NCBI GenBank assembly: GCA_903918045.1
Contig: CAIXCY010000273.1
Span: forward strand, 1 to 64,000
Origin: an uncultured Bacteroidia bacterium
Lineage (GTDB): Bacteria > Bacteroidota > Bacteroidia > Bacteroidales > Prolixibacteraceae
Direction of reading: 5' to 3'
DNA length: 64,000 nt
Of the stretch, positions 40,073 through 50,628 are shown piece by piece; position 1 is the stretch's first letter, and every line of letters starts with the position of its first letter. A model generated the notes under the pieces. It did not search any database and was not told the origin of the DNA. It saw only the letters and a list, made by a program, of their open reading frames with translations. A program made the position numbers and the translations under genes.

Positions 40073-40103
40073 GAAACCGTCTCCAAAATTCAGAGACGGT
40101 TTC
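40073..40103 (-). terminator. Hairpin between the PKD-like lipoprotein and Rhs-like genes
   Basis: gaaaccgtctc-caaaattca-gagacggtttc; no long T run, so attenuator or RNA-stability element is equally possible. Confidence 0.55.
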
Positions 40104-40194
40104 CATTTATTACTTAATTATTTCATTATAGTATCGTTATTTACTCTGAGGTAGATCTACTCTTATCTGAACCCTCACTTAATGAAATTTGGTT

Positions 40195-41007
40195 TTAATA
40201 TTTAAATCCCTTGCGTTTATACATCCCAATGTTATATTGTCCGTAATCATGAACAGTTAACTCATCGGCTGTCATTTTGGTGAAGTGATACCTGACACCG
40301 CTGTAGCCTCCTGTACCACCTGGCCATGGGAATGAAGGTCCATTAAGTACCTGGATTGCACTATATTTAACTCCCGAATTTTCGTAAGGAGTGATTACGG
40401 TAAAAAATCCTTTTTTGACACTGCCGTCACCGGCAATAAGGGAAAAGTTTGCCGCGCCGTTCAGATCCATATAGACTGAACTGTTATAATTCAGCCATGA
40501 ATTGCCTGGGGAACCGTCCATTGTCCACCATGCCGGAGCAGGAGCATTTTCAGGTCCGTTACCCCCAATGATCCCACCAGGAATATCCATCGCCCAAACC
40601 CAGGTTTGACCTGAACCTCCGGCTGTTAAACCTTTCCACGCTTTATCGGTGTCAAAATAAGCATTGTCATTTTGTGCGATTGTGAACGTAGTTGAATCGA
40701 TTACCGTACCTCCAGCGCAAAAAGCAGTATACCTTAGCGTGTAGGTTCCTTTAAAAGGTAAATAGGCAGAAATTGTGTCCAGAGAACTTGCACTATGGCC
40801 TGTCCCTGTTCCCCAATCCCAAAACATGATCACAGATTTGGTAGTGTTTACTAATTTAACACTGTTTGATCCTGCCGGGCTTTGGACAATTGAGACTGTC
40901 AACTGGCTTGGTGCCAATACTGACCCTGCCCCGGGTCTGTCTTCCAGCGTATTGCAAGCTACCAAAAACAGCAGCAACCCCATCAGACTAAATATAATAT
41001 TCTTCAT
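40195..41007 (-). CDS. PKD-like lipoprotein in SusE/F position
   Basis: Lipobox LVACN, IMFWDWGTGTGHSASSLDTISAYLPFKGTYTLRYTAFCAGG. Confidence 0.75.
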   Translation of the reverse strand: MKNIIFSLMGLLLFLVACNTLEDRPGAGSVLAPSQLTVSIVQSPAGSNSVKLVNTTKSVIMFWDWGTGTGHSASSLDTISAYLPFKGTYTLRYTAFCAGGTVIDSTTFTIAQNDNAYFDTDKAWKGLTAGGSGQTWVWAMDIPGGIIGGNGPENAPAPAWWTMDGSPGNSWLNYNSSVYMDLNGAANFSLIAGDGSVKKGFFTVITPYENSGVKYSAIQVLNGPSFPWPGGTGGYSGVRYHFTKMTADELTVHDYGQYNIGMYKRKGFKY

Positions 41008-41033
41008 ATTATTCAGTTTTTAAGAATTAAATA

Positions 41034-42746
41034 TTAATACATTGTTTCGGACGAGTTGACCCATCCCGGGTTCTGAACCAGTTTGCCGTTCGATAATTGG
41101 ATCTGATCATCAGGGATCATTAAGAATCCGCCAGTATCCTGAACCCTTTTATCAATATCGCCGAAAACGCCTCCGGGGGCAGCTTCGAGTGAGGTAGCCA
41201 CTGTCATGTTGTAAATGGTCGCATTTGACTCATTTTTCTTAATCTCAGCACCGGCGGCTTTACCATACCAGCGTAAAAGGTCAAAGTAACGAACTCCTTC
41301 GAATGCAAGTTCCCAATGCCTTTCATTTTTAATATTTTCAAGTGTAACCGGAACAGAAGGCAACTTCACACGGGTCCTTACCTGATCCATATATTGTTGA
41401 GCTTTGGAACTTCCAAGTTCAGCGCCCATTAACAAAACATCAGCAAGACGAAGTAAAACAATATTCTGCGTATTCCAAAGTTGCATGTCATTTTTGGCAC
41501 CATAATATTTCATCCCGTAACCCTGAACTCCGGCAGGAGTTTGAATATTAACAGGAATATATTTTTTCCCCAGAAGTTTTGTTTCCTGCCACTGCATGTC
41601 GGCTCCGAAAAGATAAGTATCAGTTCCTTCAGAGGTTTCGTCCACATTCCATACAGAACCTTGTTTTCTTAAGTCACCCGATGGCCATGAATTGTAAAAA
41701 TTTGGATTAACAGGTGCAAACCCCCAGCCATGTCCAAAGGGAAGATGTTGAGCAGTAGGATCCCTGTGACCGCAAAACAGGTCAACCGTATTGTTGTAAA
41801 CGTTGTCGGTTCCCCAGTTCGAACCTGTAAGACCGCAAAAGACAATCTCAAAAATGCTTTCAGTATTGCCTGCATCCATTACCCACTGAAGACCATTGGC
41901 TTTAGCAAAACCATAATGGGTCGAATCTTTAAGTGCATAAGGCCACATATTTCTGAAATCAGGGACAAGTGAAGCACCGCTATTGGCTACACAATCATCA
42001 ACCCAGGCTACTACCTGGTCCTTGGTAACTTTTCCGCCACCGGCCAAATTCATTTCAGTTTTCTGATAATAACCTGTGTAAAAAAGGAATGCCCGTGCCA
42101 TGATCCCTTCTGCAGCCCATTTTGTCGCTCTACCCATATTCGCAGCTTTCCAACCAGTACTGATTGGGGTTGCTGGAAGTGAGTCAATTGCATTTTTCAA
42201 GTCCTGTCCAATCTGTGCAAACAAAGAATCTGCTGAGGCTTTTGGATTATTAGCCGGTGCAGGATTTATAACTAATGGAACCTGTCCGAACATACGGGCT
42301 AAATCAAAATAGTAATAACCTCTTAAGAAACTTGCTTCTCCAAAAACTTTTTGCCGTTGGGCAGCATTATCCCATTTTGGTTTATTAATGGAAGCAATTA
42401 ACGTATTTGCTCTGAAAATCCCCTTGTAGCATGATGACCATGTAGTTGCAAATTCATTGGGAACTTTAACGCGAAAAAATTCAATTGCTTGCGGATCACG
42501 GTCATTTTGTCCACCGCCACCAAACCGGTCATCTGACAAAATCTCAGAAATTAAGAGTGGGCTTGCAAGACCACTAAAACCGGTAGGAAGGATTGCATAA
42601 ATCCCTGTGACTGCCTGATCGGCTTCTACAGCTGTACCCGGGAAGTTATCACTGCTTTTTTGAGTGAGATTCTGAGTATCTAAAAAGCTCTGTTTACACC
42701 CTGTTAATAGCAGGATTGTAGCTATAAATAAAAATATCTTATTCAT
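41034..42746 (-). CDS. SusD/RagB-family nutrient-binding lipoprotein
   Basis: LLLTGCKQSFLDTQN, FLRGYYYFDLARMFGQVPLV, NIKNERHWELAFEGVRYFDLLRW. Confidence 0.96.
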   Translation of the reverse strand: MNKIFLFIATILLLTGCKQSFLDTQNLTQKSSDNFPGTAVEADQAVTGIYAILPTGFSGLASPLLISEILSDDRFGGGGQNDRDPQAIEFFRVKVPNEFATTWSSCYKGIFRANTLIASINKPKWDNAAQRQKVFGEASFLRGYYYFDLARMFGQVPLVINPAPANNPKASADSLFAQIGQDLKNAIDSLPATPISTGWKAANMGRATKWAAEGIMARAFLFYTGYYQKTEMNLAGGGKVTKDQVVAWVDDCVANSGASLVPDFRNMWPYALKDSTHYGFAKANGLQWVMDAGNTESIFEIVFCGLTGSNWGTDNVYNNTVDLFCGHRDPTAQHLPFGHGWGFAPVNPNFYNSWPSGDLRKQGSVWNVDETSEGTDTYLFGADMQWQETKLLGKKYIPVNIQTPAGVQGYGMKYYGAKNDMQLWNTQNIVLLRLADVLLMGAELGSSKAQQYMDQVRTRVKLPSVPVTLENIKNERHWELAFEGVRYFDLLRWYGKAAGAEIKKNESNATIYNMTVATSLEAAPGGVFGDIDKRVQDTGGFLMIPDDQIQLSNGKLVQNPGWVNSSETMY

Positions 42747-42759
42747 AATTTATCGGGTA

Positions 42760-45700
42760 TTAAAATTTTAAACTTATACCAACCAGACAAGTCCTTGGAC
42801 TAGGATAAAATCCCAGGTCGACTCCTTTGGTCCATCCGTAATTTGAATCATCGGTACTTGTACCAATTTCAGGGTCCATTCCTGAATATTTGGTAAATGT
42901 GTATAGGTTCTGAACGGCAATAAACAACCGCATTTGTTCCATTGGTACAGACTTAAATAGTTTCTTAAAATCGTAACCCAATGTAACGTTGCTGATTTTT
43001 AAATAATCACCATTTTCAATAAAAAGATCTGAGGTATATTGCTGGTTAATGCTAGATCCATCGGTCACACGCGGAAGCCTGTTCGAGGTTCCTTCTCCAT
43101 GCCATCTGCCCAAAACTTCAGTAGTGTAGTTATTTTGCGGGCTACCTGCATCATGCCAGTCGCGGGCAATTTGGTTCCCTGCAACACCATAGGTTGAAAC
43201 CAGTAAATCAAAACCTTTATATTCGGCATTTAAGTTTAACGAGAAAATAAAGTGTGGGTTAGGATCACCAATCCTTACTTTGTCATTATCATCAATGACT
43301 CCATCCTTATTGGTATCTACAAACCTCACATCCCCAGGAACTGCATTTGGCATGATAACCACTCCTGCAGAATTTTTATAGTTTGCAACTTCTGCATTGT
43401 TCTGGAATACACCTGCAGTTTTGTAACCCCAGAAATATCCGACAGGCTGACCTACCTGAGCGCGTGCAATATAAGGTCCGTTACCCCAAAGTTTTACATT
43501 AGTCGCAGCAATAAGTTTTTGACTGTTCTGAATATCGGTTACCTCATTTTTATTGAAACTGAAATTACCGCTTACACCATATTTAAAACCGTTTATATGG
43601 TCATTCCAGTTCAAACCAAGTTCAATACCTTTATTTACGATTGTACCACCATTAATAAAAGGTGCAGCATCGACACCCCAACTGGCTAGAATAGGGGCAG
43701 CAACCAACCAACCCTTTGTAGTTTTCTTATAATAATCGAACGCTACGCTCAATCTTGAACCCAATAAGCGGGCATCAAAACCAAGATCCAGCTGCTCCGA
43801 AGTTTCCCATTTCAAATTAGGAGTAGGGATGTTTAAGGGATAAGCACCCAGCGTTGGAACCGTTTTACCTGATCCAAAATAGTAGTTTGCAAGGGTATTG
43901 TCCGTATTATAAGCAATTTGAGAAGTATACTGGAATCCTGGAATACTCTGGTTTCCATTTTGGCCCCAACTACCTCTGACTTTTAGAAAATCTAAAAACG
44001 ATTTGGTTGATTCCATGAATTTTTCATTCGTTGCAACCCAACCAGCTGATATTGAAGGGAATGATCCCCATCGGTGACCTTGTGCAAAGTTTGAGGAACC
44101 ATCCGCACGCATTACAAGTGTCAACAAGTAAGTCTCTTTATAGTCGTAGTTGATACGGCCAAAATAGGACAAGATTCCCCCTTTTGTCCAGGGACTGCCA
44201 CCAATACTGGCTGTGCTGGCCACATTTGCATTGTCAATATAGGCATGCTGGAAATCGTTGAATACACTATTCGAATTGGTAATAGATTCTCCTTCACCAA
44301 GCCCTGAACGTTCAGCGCTCATCCCTGCCAAAACATTGAAGTGGTGTAGCCCCTTGACCTTAAAGTCATAATTCAGCGTATTTTCAAACATCCATCCTCC
44401 AACGCCAAAACTCGAACTTTGAGACACATTATTCGATGTTTGAACATTAACTGAACTCAATTTATAAGTCGGATTCCAGCTTCTGTAGGCTGACGCACTT
44501 GGGTTCACTGAGAATGTACTGCGGTATTTCAACCCTTTAATTGGCTGAATTTCCACATGGGCATTCATATTCAGGTTAAAGCTTTTAGAAATATTGGAAC
44601 CCCTGTAAATCATCGAAGCAGTCGGATTGGAAGTGTTTCCATTCCAGGGAATTGCATAATGATAAGGATAGGAAGGATCCGATTTATCGGAAGCCCACAT
44701 CGGAAGAACCGGCATCGTTTGTGCAGCCGATGCAATATCATTCCACCACATATTCCCCGTAGCTATACCGTGGTTATTGTTGTTTGTGAAAGAAAGGTTC
44801 TCTCCAACTTTGATGATATCGAAATCTTTGTGAAGCAGAACATGTTCTGAATTAATCCGGAAGGTATAACGCTCATAGGTTGACTGAACCGGAGCTCCAA
44901 AAATACCCTCCTGGTTGGTGTAGGATGAACCAATGGAAAATGTTGAAACTTTATTTCCACCGGTAAGGTTAACTGCATGAATCTGGACCGGTGCGTTCTT
45001 GTTCTGCATTTGTTTAAGCCAGTTTGTTCCCTTCCATGTGCCATCCTGAATACTTTCATAGACACCATTTCCAAGCAAGGCATCGTAATCGGTTTTTGTA
45101 TAAAGCGGAAGACTCGAATTCATACGCTGCTCATTCTCAATCATCAAATATTCCTTTGCATCAAGCAGCGGCAACATTCTGAACACGTTTTGAACGCCAT
45201 AGCTTCCGTCATAAGTAACCGACACTTTTCCGTCTTTCCCTTTTTTGGTAGTAACCATAATTACACCATTAGATGCCCTGGCACCGTAGATCGCCGCCGA
45301 GGCAGCATCCTTTAAGATATCGATGGATTCGATATCACTCGAGGTCAGATAGTCAATATTTCCTCTTGGAACACCATCCACAATATAGAGTGGTTGTGAA
45401 TTTCCAATTGTTCCGATACCACGGATGGCAACCTTAAAACCAGCTCCCGGTTCACCCGAAATTTTTGTAATATTAACACCTGGCGACTGGCTCTGCAATG
45501 CTGTCATAGGTGAAACGGTATTCATCTTCTGAATATCCTCACCCTTAACCTGAATTGTAGCACCAGTAACCAGTTTTTTCCGTTGGACACCATAGCCGAT
45601 TGCAACCACCTCTTCAAGTCCAATAGTCTGCGAGGCTAATTTTACACTTAGGTTGGTCTGATTTCCGATCTGAATCTCCTGGGTTGTCATTCCAATAAAG

Positions 45701-45960
45701 GAAATAACAATGGTTTTACCAGTTGCGGGTACGCCGATGGCAAACTTCCCATCTAAATCAGTAACTGCTCCAACTGCAGTGCCCTTTACTACGATCGTGG
45801 CACCCGGGACAGGTGCGCCTGAATCATCAGTTACCTTACCACTGACACTCTTTTGCTGAGCATTGGCCAGACCAGCAAATAAAACCATTAAAAGAATCAT
45901 AGTCAAGAATTTTCCTGTCCACTTCCCTCCTGGCGAAAAATAATTTTGGATTGGTTTCAT
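42760..45960 (-). CDS. SusC/RagA-family TonB-dependent receptor
   Basis: VSGKVTDDSGAPVPGATIVVKGT, plug VDGVPRGNIDYLTSSDIESIDILKDAASAAIYGARASNGVIMVTTKKGK. Confidence 0.98.
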   Translation of the reverse strand: MKPIQNYFSPGGKWTGKFLTMILLMVLFAGLANAQQKSVSGKVTDDSGAPVPGATIVVKGTAVGAVTDLDGKFAIGVPATGKTIVISFIGMTTQEIQIGNQTNLSVKLASQTIGLEEVVAIGYGVQRKKLVTGATIQVKGEDIQKMNTVSPMTALQSQSPGVNITKISGEPGAGFKVAIRGIGTIGNSQPLYIVDGVPRGNIDYLTSSDIESIDILKDAASAAIYGARASNGVIMVTTKKGKDGKVSVTYDGSYGVQNVFRMLPLLDAKEYLMIENEQRMNSSLPLYTKTDYDALLGNGVYESIQDGTWKGTNWLKQMQNKNAPVQIHAVNLTGGNKVSTFSIGSSYTNQEGIFGAPVQSTYERYTFRINSEHVLLHKDFDIIKVGENLSFTNNNNHGIATGNMWWNDIASAAQTMPVLPMWASDKSDPSYPYHYAIPWNGNTSNPTASMIYRGSNISKSFNLNMNAHVEIQPIKGLKYRSTFSVNPSASAYRSWNPTYKLSSVNVQTSNNVSQSSSFGVGGWMFENTLNYDFKVKGLHHFNVLAGMSAERSGLGEGESITNSNSVFNDFQHAYIDNANVASTASIGGSPWTKGGILSYFGRINYDYKETYLLTLVMRADGSSNFAQGHRWGSFPSISAGWVATNEKFMESTKSFLDFLKVRGSWGQNGNQSIPGFQYTSQIAYNTDNTLANYYFGSGKTVPTLGAYPLNIPTPNLKWETSEQLDLGFDARLLGSRLSVAFDYYKKTTKGWLVAAPILASWGVDAAPFINGGTIVNKGIELGLNWNDHINGFKYGVSGNFSFNKNEVTDIQNSQKLIAATNVKLWGNGPYIARAQVGQPVGYFWGYKTAGVFQNNAEVANYKNSAGVVIMPNAVPGDVRFVDTNKDGVIDDNDKVRIGDPNPHFIFSLNLNAEYKGFDLLVSTYGVAGNQIARDWHDAGSPQNNYTTEVLGRWHGEGTSNRLPRVTDGSSINQQYTSDLFIENGDYLKISNVTLGYDFKKLFKSVPMEQMRLFIAVQNLYTFTKYSGMDPEIGTSTDDSNYGWTKGVDLGFYPSPRTCLVGISLKF

Positions 45961-46037
45961 AAATACATAGACTTAAGTTTAAAAATTAAAAGAATTAATA
46001 ACGAGTTTGATTTTGGGTTAATACTTTAATAAATGGT

Positions 46038-46130
46038 TCATAAATTATTAATTAAGATTAGAATACTGGCGATAATGATCAGGTAGATGATCACCTCAAT
46101 AATGAGATACATGTATTTTGGATTCTTCAT
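46038..46130 (-). CDS. Unannotated 30-aa single-TM micro-ORF
   Basis: MKNPKYMYLIIEVIIYLIIIASILILINNL translated by hand from the reverse complement; in the SusC-HTCS intergenic region. Confidence 0.5.
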   Translation of the reverse strand: MKNPKYMYLIIEVIIYLIIIASILILINNL

Positions 46131-46366
46131 AATGGGTGATGATTTTAGCAAGCAGTTTGGTTAAGTCTTGTTAAAAAATGTATTCAAATGTACTTTCATA
46201 AACCGTGGTTGGGGTGATCCATTTGTTCTTAAGAATAGGTTGTTTGTGACGGCTTAAGGGGTAATTTGTTTCAAAAAGGGGGGGCAAATGTAAATTATAA
46301 CCTATAATTAGTTATTTAATCTTTACCTTATTGTATCTTTATCACTTCGAAAGGATTAAAATTTGT

Positions 46367-46405
46367 ATGCGATTTACCAAACCTGCAATAACCAACATTA
46401 TTTGA
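46367..46405 (+). other. Upstream mini-ORF of 12 codons overlapping a TTG start of the HTCS gene
   Basis: ATG CGA TTT ACC AAA CCT GCA ATA ACC AAC ATT ATT TGA; the TGA overlaps TTG at 46402-46404. Confidence 0.45.
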
Positions 46406-49400
46406 AAAAGCCTGAATTATCTGCTATACCAAATCTCAGTGGTGATCATTATAATAAGTCTCACCCTAAGAGCCGAGCAAGAATTATATTTGTCTTAATT
46501 CTGTCTGTTCTCTTTGTAAATCAATACTTAACTGCCCAGGAAAACAGGTATGTTTTTTCCCATCTCAATGTTAACAATGGTTTATCGCAGAATCAAATAA
46601 CCTGTGTATACCGCGATTCTAAGGGATTTGTCTGGTTTGGAACCAACGCAGGACTGAATCGGTTCGACGGCTCCGGATTTGAAGATTTTACTACCGGAAA
46701 TCCTATAAATGGATCAATTGCCTCAAATACAATCAATGCAATTTCAGAGGATAAAAATGGGAACCTGTTAATTGGAACTTCCTCCGGTGTAAGTATACTG
46801 AATGGCACTACTTATGAATTTAAGAAATTAAACTATAGTTCATCTGTTCGCCATAATTGTGCTGATATACTCTATGTTAATGCATTGATCTCTGACAATG
46901 AGGGAAATAACTGGATCGGAACCAACAGTGGTTGTTTTTGCTTCACAAGTCAAACCGGAGCAATCTCTCACCTCTTAATTGATAGTACAACCTGCAGTTC
47001 TCCAGTGAACGGTATTATGTCAATCGTACATGACCACAGCGGCAATATTTGGATGAGTACAAAAAACGGCTTTATAGTCAAATACAACCAATCGCAGAAA
47101 ACATTTAGGAAGTTTAAAATTCCTGATAATGATAAGAGCTCCAGGAATAGTCTTACCCGCTTATTTATTGACAGTGAAAACGATCTATGGGTGGGGAATT
47201 TAAATGGACTTTATCTGTTTGATATTAATCATGAAGCATGGAACAGCAGATACATTAATAAATTCAGCAGTGAAGAGGGATTACAACGAATTGGTGCGAT
47301 TTCACAAAATGATGATGGGTTGATCTGGGTAGCAGCTGACGGAGGAGGAGCCTATATTATTGATAAAAAACTCCTGTCACTGACAAATCTAAGACACCAA
47401 CCATTTGATGATCAGAAACTTTCTTCGAATGGACTTTCGTTTGTCCTTTGCGATAAGGAAGGAATTGTCTGGCTTGGAACGACTAAAAAAGGAGTAAATT
47501 TCTACAAGAAAAACATTAATCAATTCCGTATATACAGGAATCAGGCAGGAGACCCCAACAGTCTGAGCCATAATGATGTAAATGCAATAATTGAAGATCA
47601 ATATAAAAATATTTGGATTGGTACTGATGGTGGAGGTCTCAATTATCTTGAAAGAACTACACAAAAAATCACCAGAATACAATCTAATCCATTAAACTAC
47701 AATTCCTTGAGTAGTAATATAATCGTATCTCTTTTCAGGGACCACGAGAACAAAATATGGATCGGCACCTATTTTGGAGGGTTGAATATGCTAGATCCCG
47801 TCACTGGCAAGTTCACGGTTTATAAAAATAAACCTGGCGACTCAACCTCTATTTCAGATGACAGGATCTACGGAATCGGTGAGGACATACAGGAAAATCT
47901 GTGGGTCGGGACCTTGGGTAGCGGACTCAATCGGTTAAATCGTAAAACCGGAGACTTCGATCGCATTAATTCAACGAATAGCGGAATATGTAACGATTAC
48001 ATTACTTCAATATATCGCGATAAAGAAAAAAATCTTTGGATAACAACTACTTTGGGCTTATCAAGGTACGACAAAAATTTAAAATCCTTTACCTGCCAGC
48101 AAAACAGACCTGGCGATTTAAAATCAATCATCGATAATGAGGTGACCACCAGTTTGGAAGATAGTCGCGGATTCTTCTGGGTCGGAACTAATAATGGTTT
48201 GAACATTCTAAATTATTCAAATAATTCATTCAGGCACTTTACAACTGCTGATGGATTACCCTCCAACAGTATTCATGGAATCGTTGAAGATAAAAACAAA
48301 AATCTCTGGATAAGTTCAAAAAACGGAATTTCAAGAATTGAATTAAAAAATATTCAAAATACCGACCATTTCGATTTTAAAATTACAAACTATAGTCTGT
48401 CAGACGGACTTCAGGGGAAGGAATTTAATACCTCCTCAGCAGTATGTACCTCAGACGGAGAAATATTTTTTGGTGGCCCTGATGGATTAAATGCATTCTA
48501 TCCTGACGAAATAAAGGAAGACGACCAGCCCGCCAAAATGATATTCAGGGATTTCCGGATATTCAATAAGAGTATTCCTTACGGCCAAAATTACGATAAT
48601 CGGATTATTCTCGATAAACCCATTTTTAATACAAATGAGATTGAGCTAAAGTACAGCGAAAATTCTTTTACAATCGAGTTTATTGCACTCAACTATTTCT
48701 ATCCGGAGAAGAATAATTACGCTTACAAGCTAGATGGATTTAATAATCAATGGATTACAACTGACGGAAAGAAAAATTCAGCCACTTATACAAATCTGAA
48801 TAATGGAACCTATACTTTCCATGTTAAGGAGGTAAAAGGGAATTCAAATGGAAAGGAGATTTCACTCAAAATCGTGGTTCTCCCCCCTTTCTGGAAAAGC
48901 TGGATGGCTTATCTGATTTATGCCATCGTGATATTTTTGATTTTAATTTTCCTTCGTCAACTGATCATCATTCGTGAAAGAATCAATATGCGGATTGAAA
49001 ATGAGAGAATTGAAAATCAGCATATTCACGAAATAGACTCACTTAAGATCAAATTCTTCACCAATATTTCCCACGAATTTCGGACACCATTAACCTTAAT
49101 AATGGCACCCGTTGAAAAATTGCTTAGTGAACTTAAAGAGAAACCGGAAGCAAAATATCTTAAATTAATCGAGCAAAATGCCCGAAGATTATTACTAATG
49201 GTTAATCAATTACTCGATTTCAGAAAACTCGAGGTACAGGGATTTAACTATAACCCATCTATGGGGGATATTGTATCTTTTTTGAATGAAACAGTTTTAT
49301 CATTTAAGAACTTAAGTGAACAAAAACATATTCAGCTGGTTTTCCGGACAAAGATTAAGGAGTTAAACACCTTCTTCGACAAGGATAAACTGGAAAAGAT

Positions 49401-50613
49401 CATGTTTAACCTGCTCTCAAACGCCTTTAAATTTACACCCGGATATGGCCTGGTGTCTGTCTCGATAAAAATAAAAGCGGTCACAAATGACCCATTTAAC
49501 AGCGAAAAGCATCTGCTTGTTATCAAAGTTGAAGATACTGGAATTGGAATTCCAGCCGATAAGATAGATAAAATTTTCACAAGGTTTTTTCAGGTTGATT
49601 CTACCGGGCAGGTGGAAAAAGGGACCGGAATCGGCCTCTCTTTGGTGGCTGAATTTGTCAAACTGCATGAAGGTGAAATCTTCGTAACCAGTGAAATCCA
49701 AAAAGGCAGTTGTTTTAAGGTTATACTGCCAATTAACAATTCAGGCCTGTCGGTTCCGGTTATAACAACGGTGGAGGAAATCGTTCATGATCATTATGTA
49801 GCCACTGAAAATATTGAAAATCTGAATCCTAGCACCAGACCGGTATTATTAATTGCAGAGGATAATGATGATTTGCGCTTTTACCTGAAGGATAACCTGC
49901 TGCAGAAATATCACATTTATGAAGCTTCAAATGGCGTTGAAGCCTTAAAAATCATCACACATACCACTATTGACTTAATTATAAGTGATATTATGATGCC
50001 TCAAATGGACGGTATCGAACTTTGCCGAAGAGTTAAATCAGACCGAACCATTTGCCATATCCCCTTGATTCTTTTAACAGCAAGATCCTCAGAGCAGCAG
50101 CAGTTGGAAGGTTTGGAGACCGGAGCAGACGATTACGTTACAAAGCCGTTTAATTTTCAAATCCTTGAAGCAAAAATATCCAATATTATCAGTTTAAGAC
50201 GAAATGCACGACAAGTATTTCGCAGCAAGATACACATTGAAGCACAGGATATTGCAGTTACTTCGCTCGATGAACAGTTTATGCGAAAGGCTCTGGAACT
50301 GGTTGAAAAAAACATGGGAACGACTGACTATTCCGTTGAAGCAATGAGCCGTGATATGGGGATGAGCAGGACCTTACTTTATAAAAAAATTCTTGCCCTT
50401 ACCGGAAGACCTCCTCTGGAATTTGTCCGCTCTCTTCGACTTAAAAGGGCAGCACTGCTCTTGTCGAAAAGCCAGATGAACGTTTCCGAAATTGCCTTTC
50501 AGGTGGGATTTAATGATCCAAAATATTTTAGTAAACACTTTAAAAACGAATTTGGTGTACTTCCATCCAAATATATTGCAAAAACAGACTCTTCAAACAA
50601 TCGTATCAGTTAA
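46402..50613 (+). CDS. Hybrid two-component system sensor/regulator (HTCS)
   Basis: Two-component propeller repeats (DSKGFVWFGTNAGLNRFDG), Y_Y_Y domain, HisKA NISHEFRTPLTLIMAP, HATPase, receiver LIISDIMMPQMDGIELC, AraC HTH NVSEIAFQVGFNDPKYFSKHFKNEFG. Start uncertain; the track begins at TTG 46363. Confidence 0.95.
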   Translation: MKKPELSAIPNLSGDHYNKSHPKSRARIIFVLILSVLFVNQYLTAQENRYVFSHLNVNNGLSQNQITCVYRDSKGFVWFGTNAGLNRFDGSGFEDFTTGNPINGSIASNTINAISEDKNGNLLIGTSSGVSILNGTTYEFKKLNYSSSVRHNCADILYVNALISDNEGNNWIGTNSGCFCFTSQTGAISHLLIDSTTCSSPVNGIMSIVHDHSGNIWMSTKNGFIVKYNQSQKTFRKFKIPDNDKSSRNSLTRLFIDSENDLWVGNLNGLYLFDINHEAWNSRYINKFSSEEGLQRIGAISQNDDGLIWVAADGGGAYIIDKKLLSLTNLRHQPFDDQKLSSNGLSFVLCDKEGIVWLGTTKKGVNFYKKNINQFRIYRNQAGDPNSLSHNDVNAIIEDQYKNIWIGTDGGGLNYLERTTQKITRIQSNPLNYNSLSSNIIVSLFRDHENKIWIGTYFGGLNMLDPVTGKFTVYKNKPGDSTSISDDRIYGIGEDIQENLWVGTLGSGLNRLNRKTGDFDRINSTNSGICNDYITSIYRDKEKNLWITTTLGLSRYDKNLKSFTCQQNRPGDLKSIIDNEVTTSLEDSRGFFWVGTNNGLNILNYSNNSFRHFTTADGLPSNSIHGIVEDKNKNLWISSKNGISRIELKNIQNTDHFDFKITNYSLSDGLQGKEFNTSSAVCTSDGEIFFGGPDGLNAFYPDEIKEDDQPAKMIFRDFRIFNKSIPYGQNYDNRIILDKPIFNTNEIELKYSENSFTIEFIALNYFYPEKNNYAYKLDGFNNQWITTDGKKNSATYTNLNNGTYTFHVKEVKGNSNGKEISLKIVVLPPFWKSWMAYLIYAIVIFLILIFLRQLIIIRERINMRIENERIENQHIHEIDSLKIKFFTNISHEFRTPLTLIMAPVEKLLSELKEKPEAKYLKLIEQNARRLLLMVNQLLDFRKLEVQGFNYNPSMGDIVSFLNETVLSFKNLSEQKHIQLVFRTKIKELNTFFDKDKLEKIMFNLLSNAFKFTPGYGLVSVSIKIKAVTNDPFNSEKHLLVIKVEDTGIGIPADKIDKIFTRFFQVDSTGQVEKGTGIGLSLVAEFVKLHEGEIFVTSEIQKGSCFKVILPINNSGLSVPVITTVEEIVHDHYVATENIENLNPSTRPVLLIAEDNDDLRFYLKDNLLQKYHIYEASNGVEALKIITHTTIDLIISDIMMPQMDGIELCRRVKSDRTICHIPLILLTARSSEQQQLEGLETGADDYVTKPFNFQILEAKISNIISLRRNARQVFRSKIHIEAQDIAVTSLDEQFMRKALELVEKNMGTTDYSVEAMSRDMGMSRTLLYKKILALTGRPPLEFVRSLRLKRAALLLSKSQMNVSEIAFQVGFNDPKYFSKHFKNEFGVLPSKYIAKTDSSNNRIS

Positions 50614-50628
50614 TAAATCCAAAAAGAC

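Noticed and set aside
43252-43689. 145-aa plus-strand ORF opposite susC
   Set aside because: Shadow ORF; the susC reading is overwhelmingly supported.
46290-46320. Possible regulator site ATAAC-CTATAATTA-GTTAT upstream of the HTCS
   Set aside because: Only 5-bp arms in a very AT-rich region; too weak to claim.
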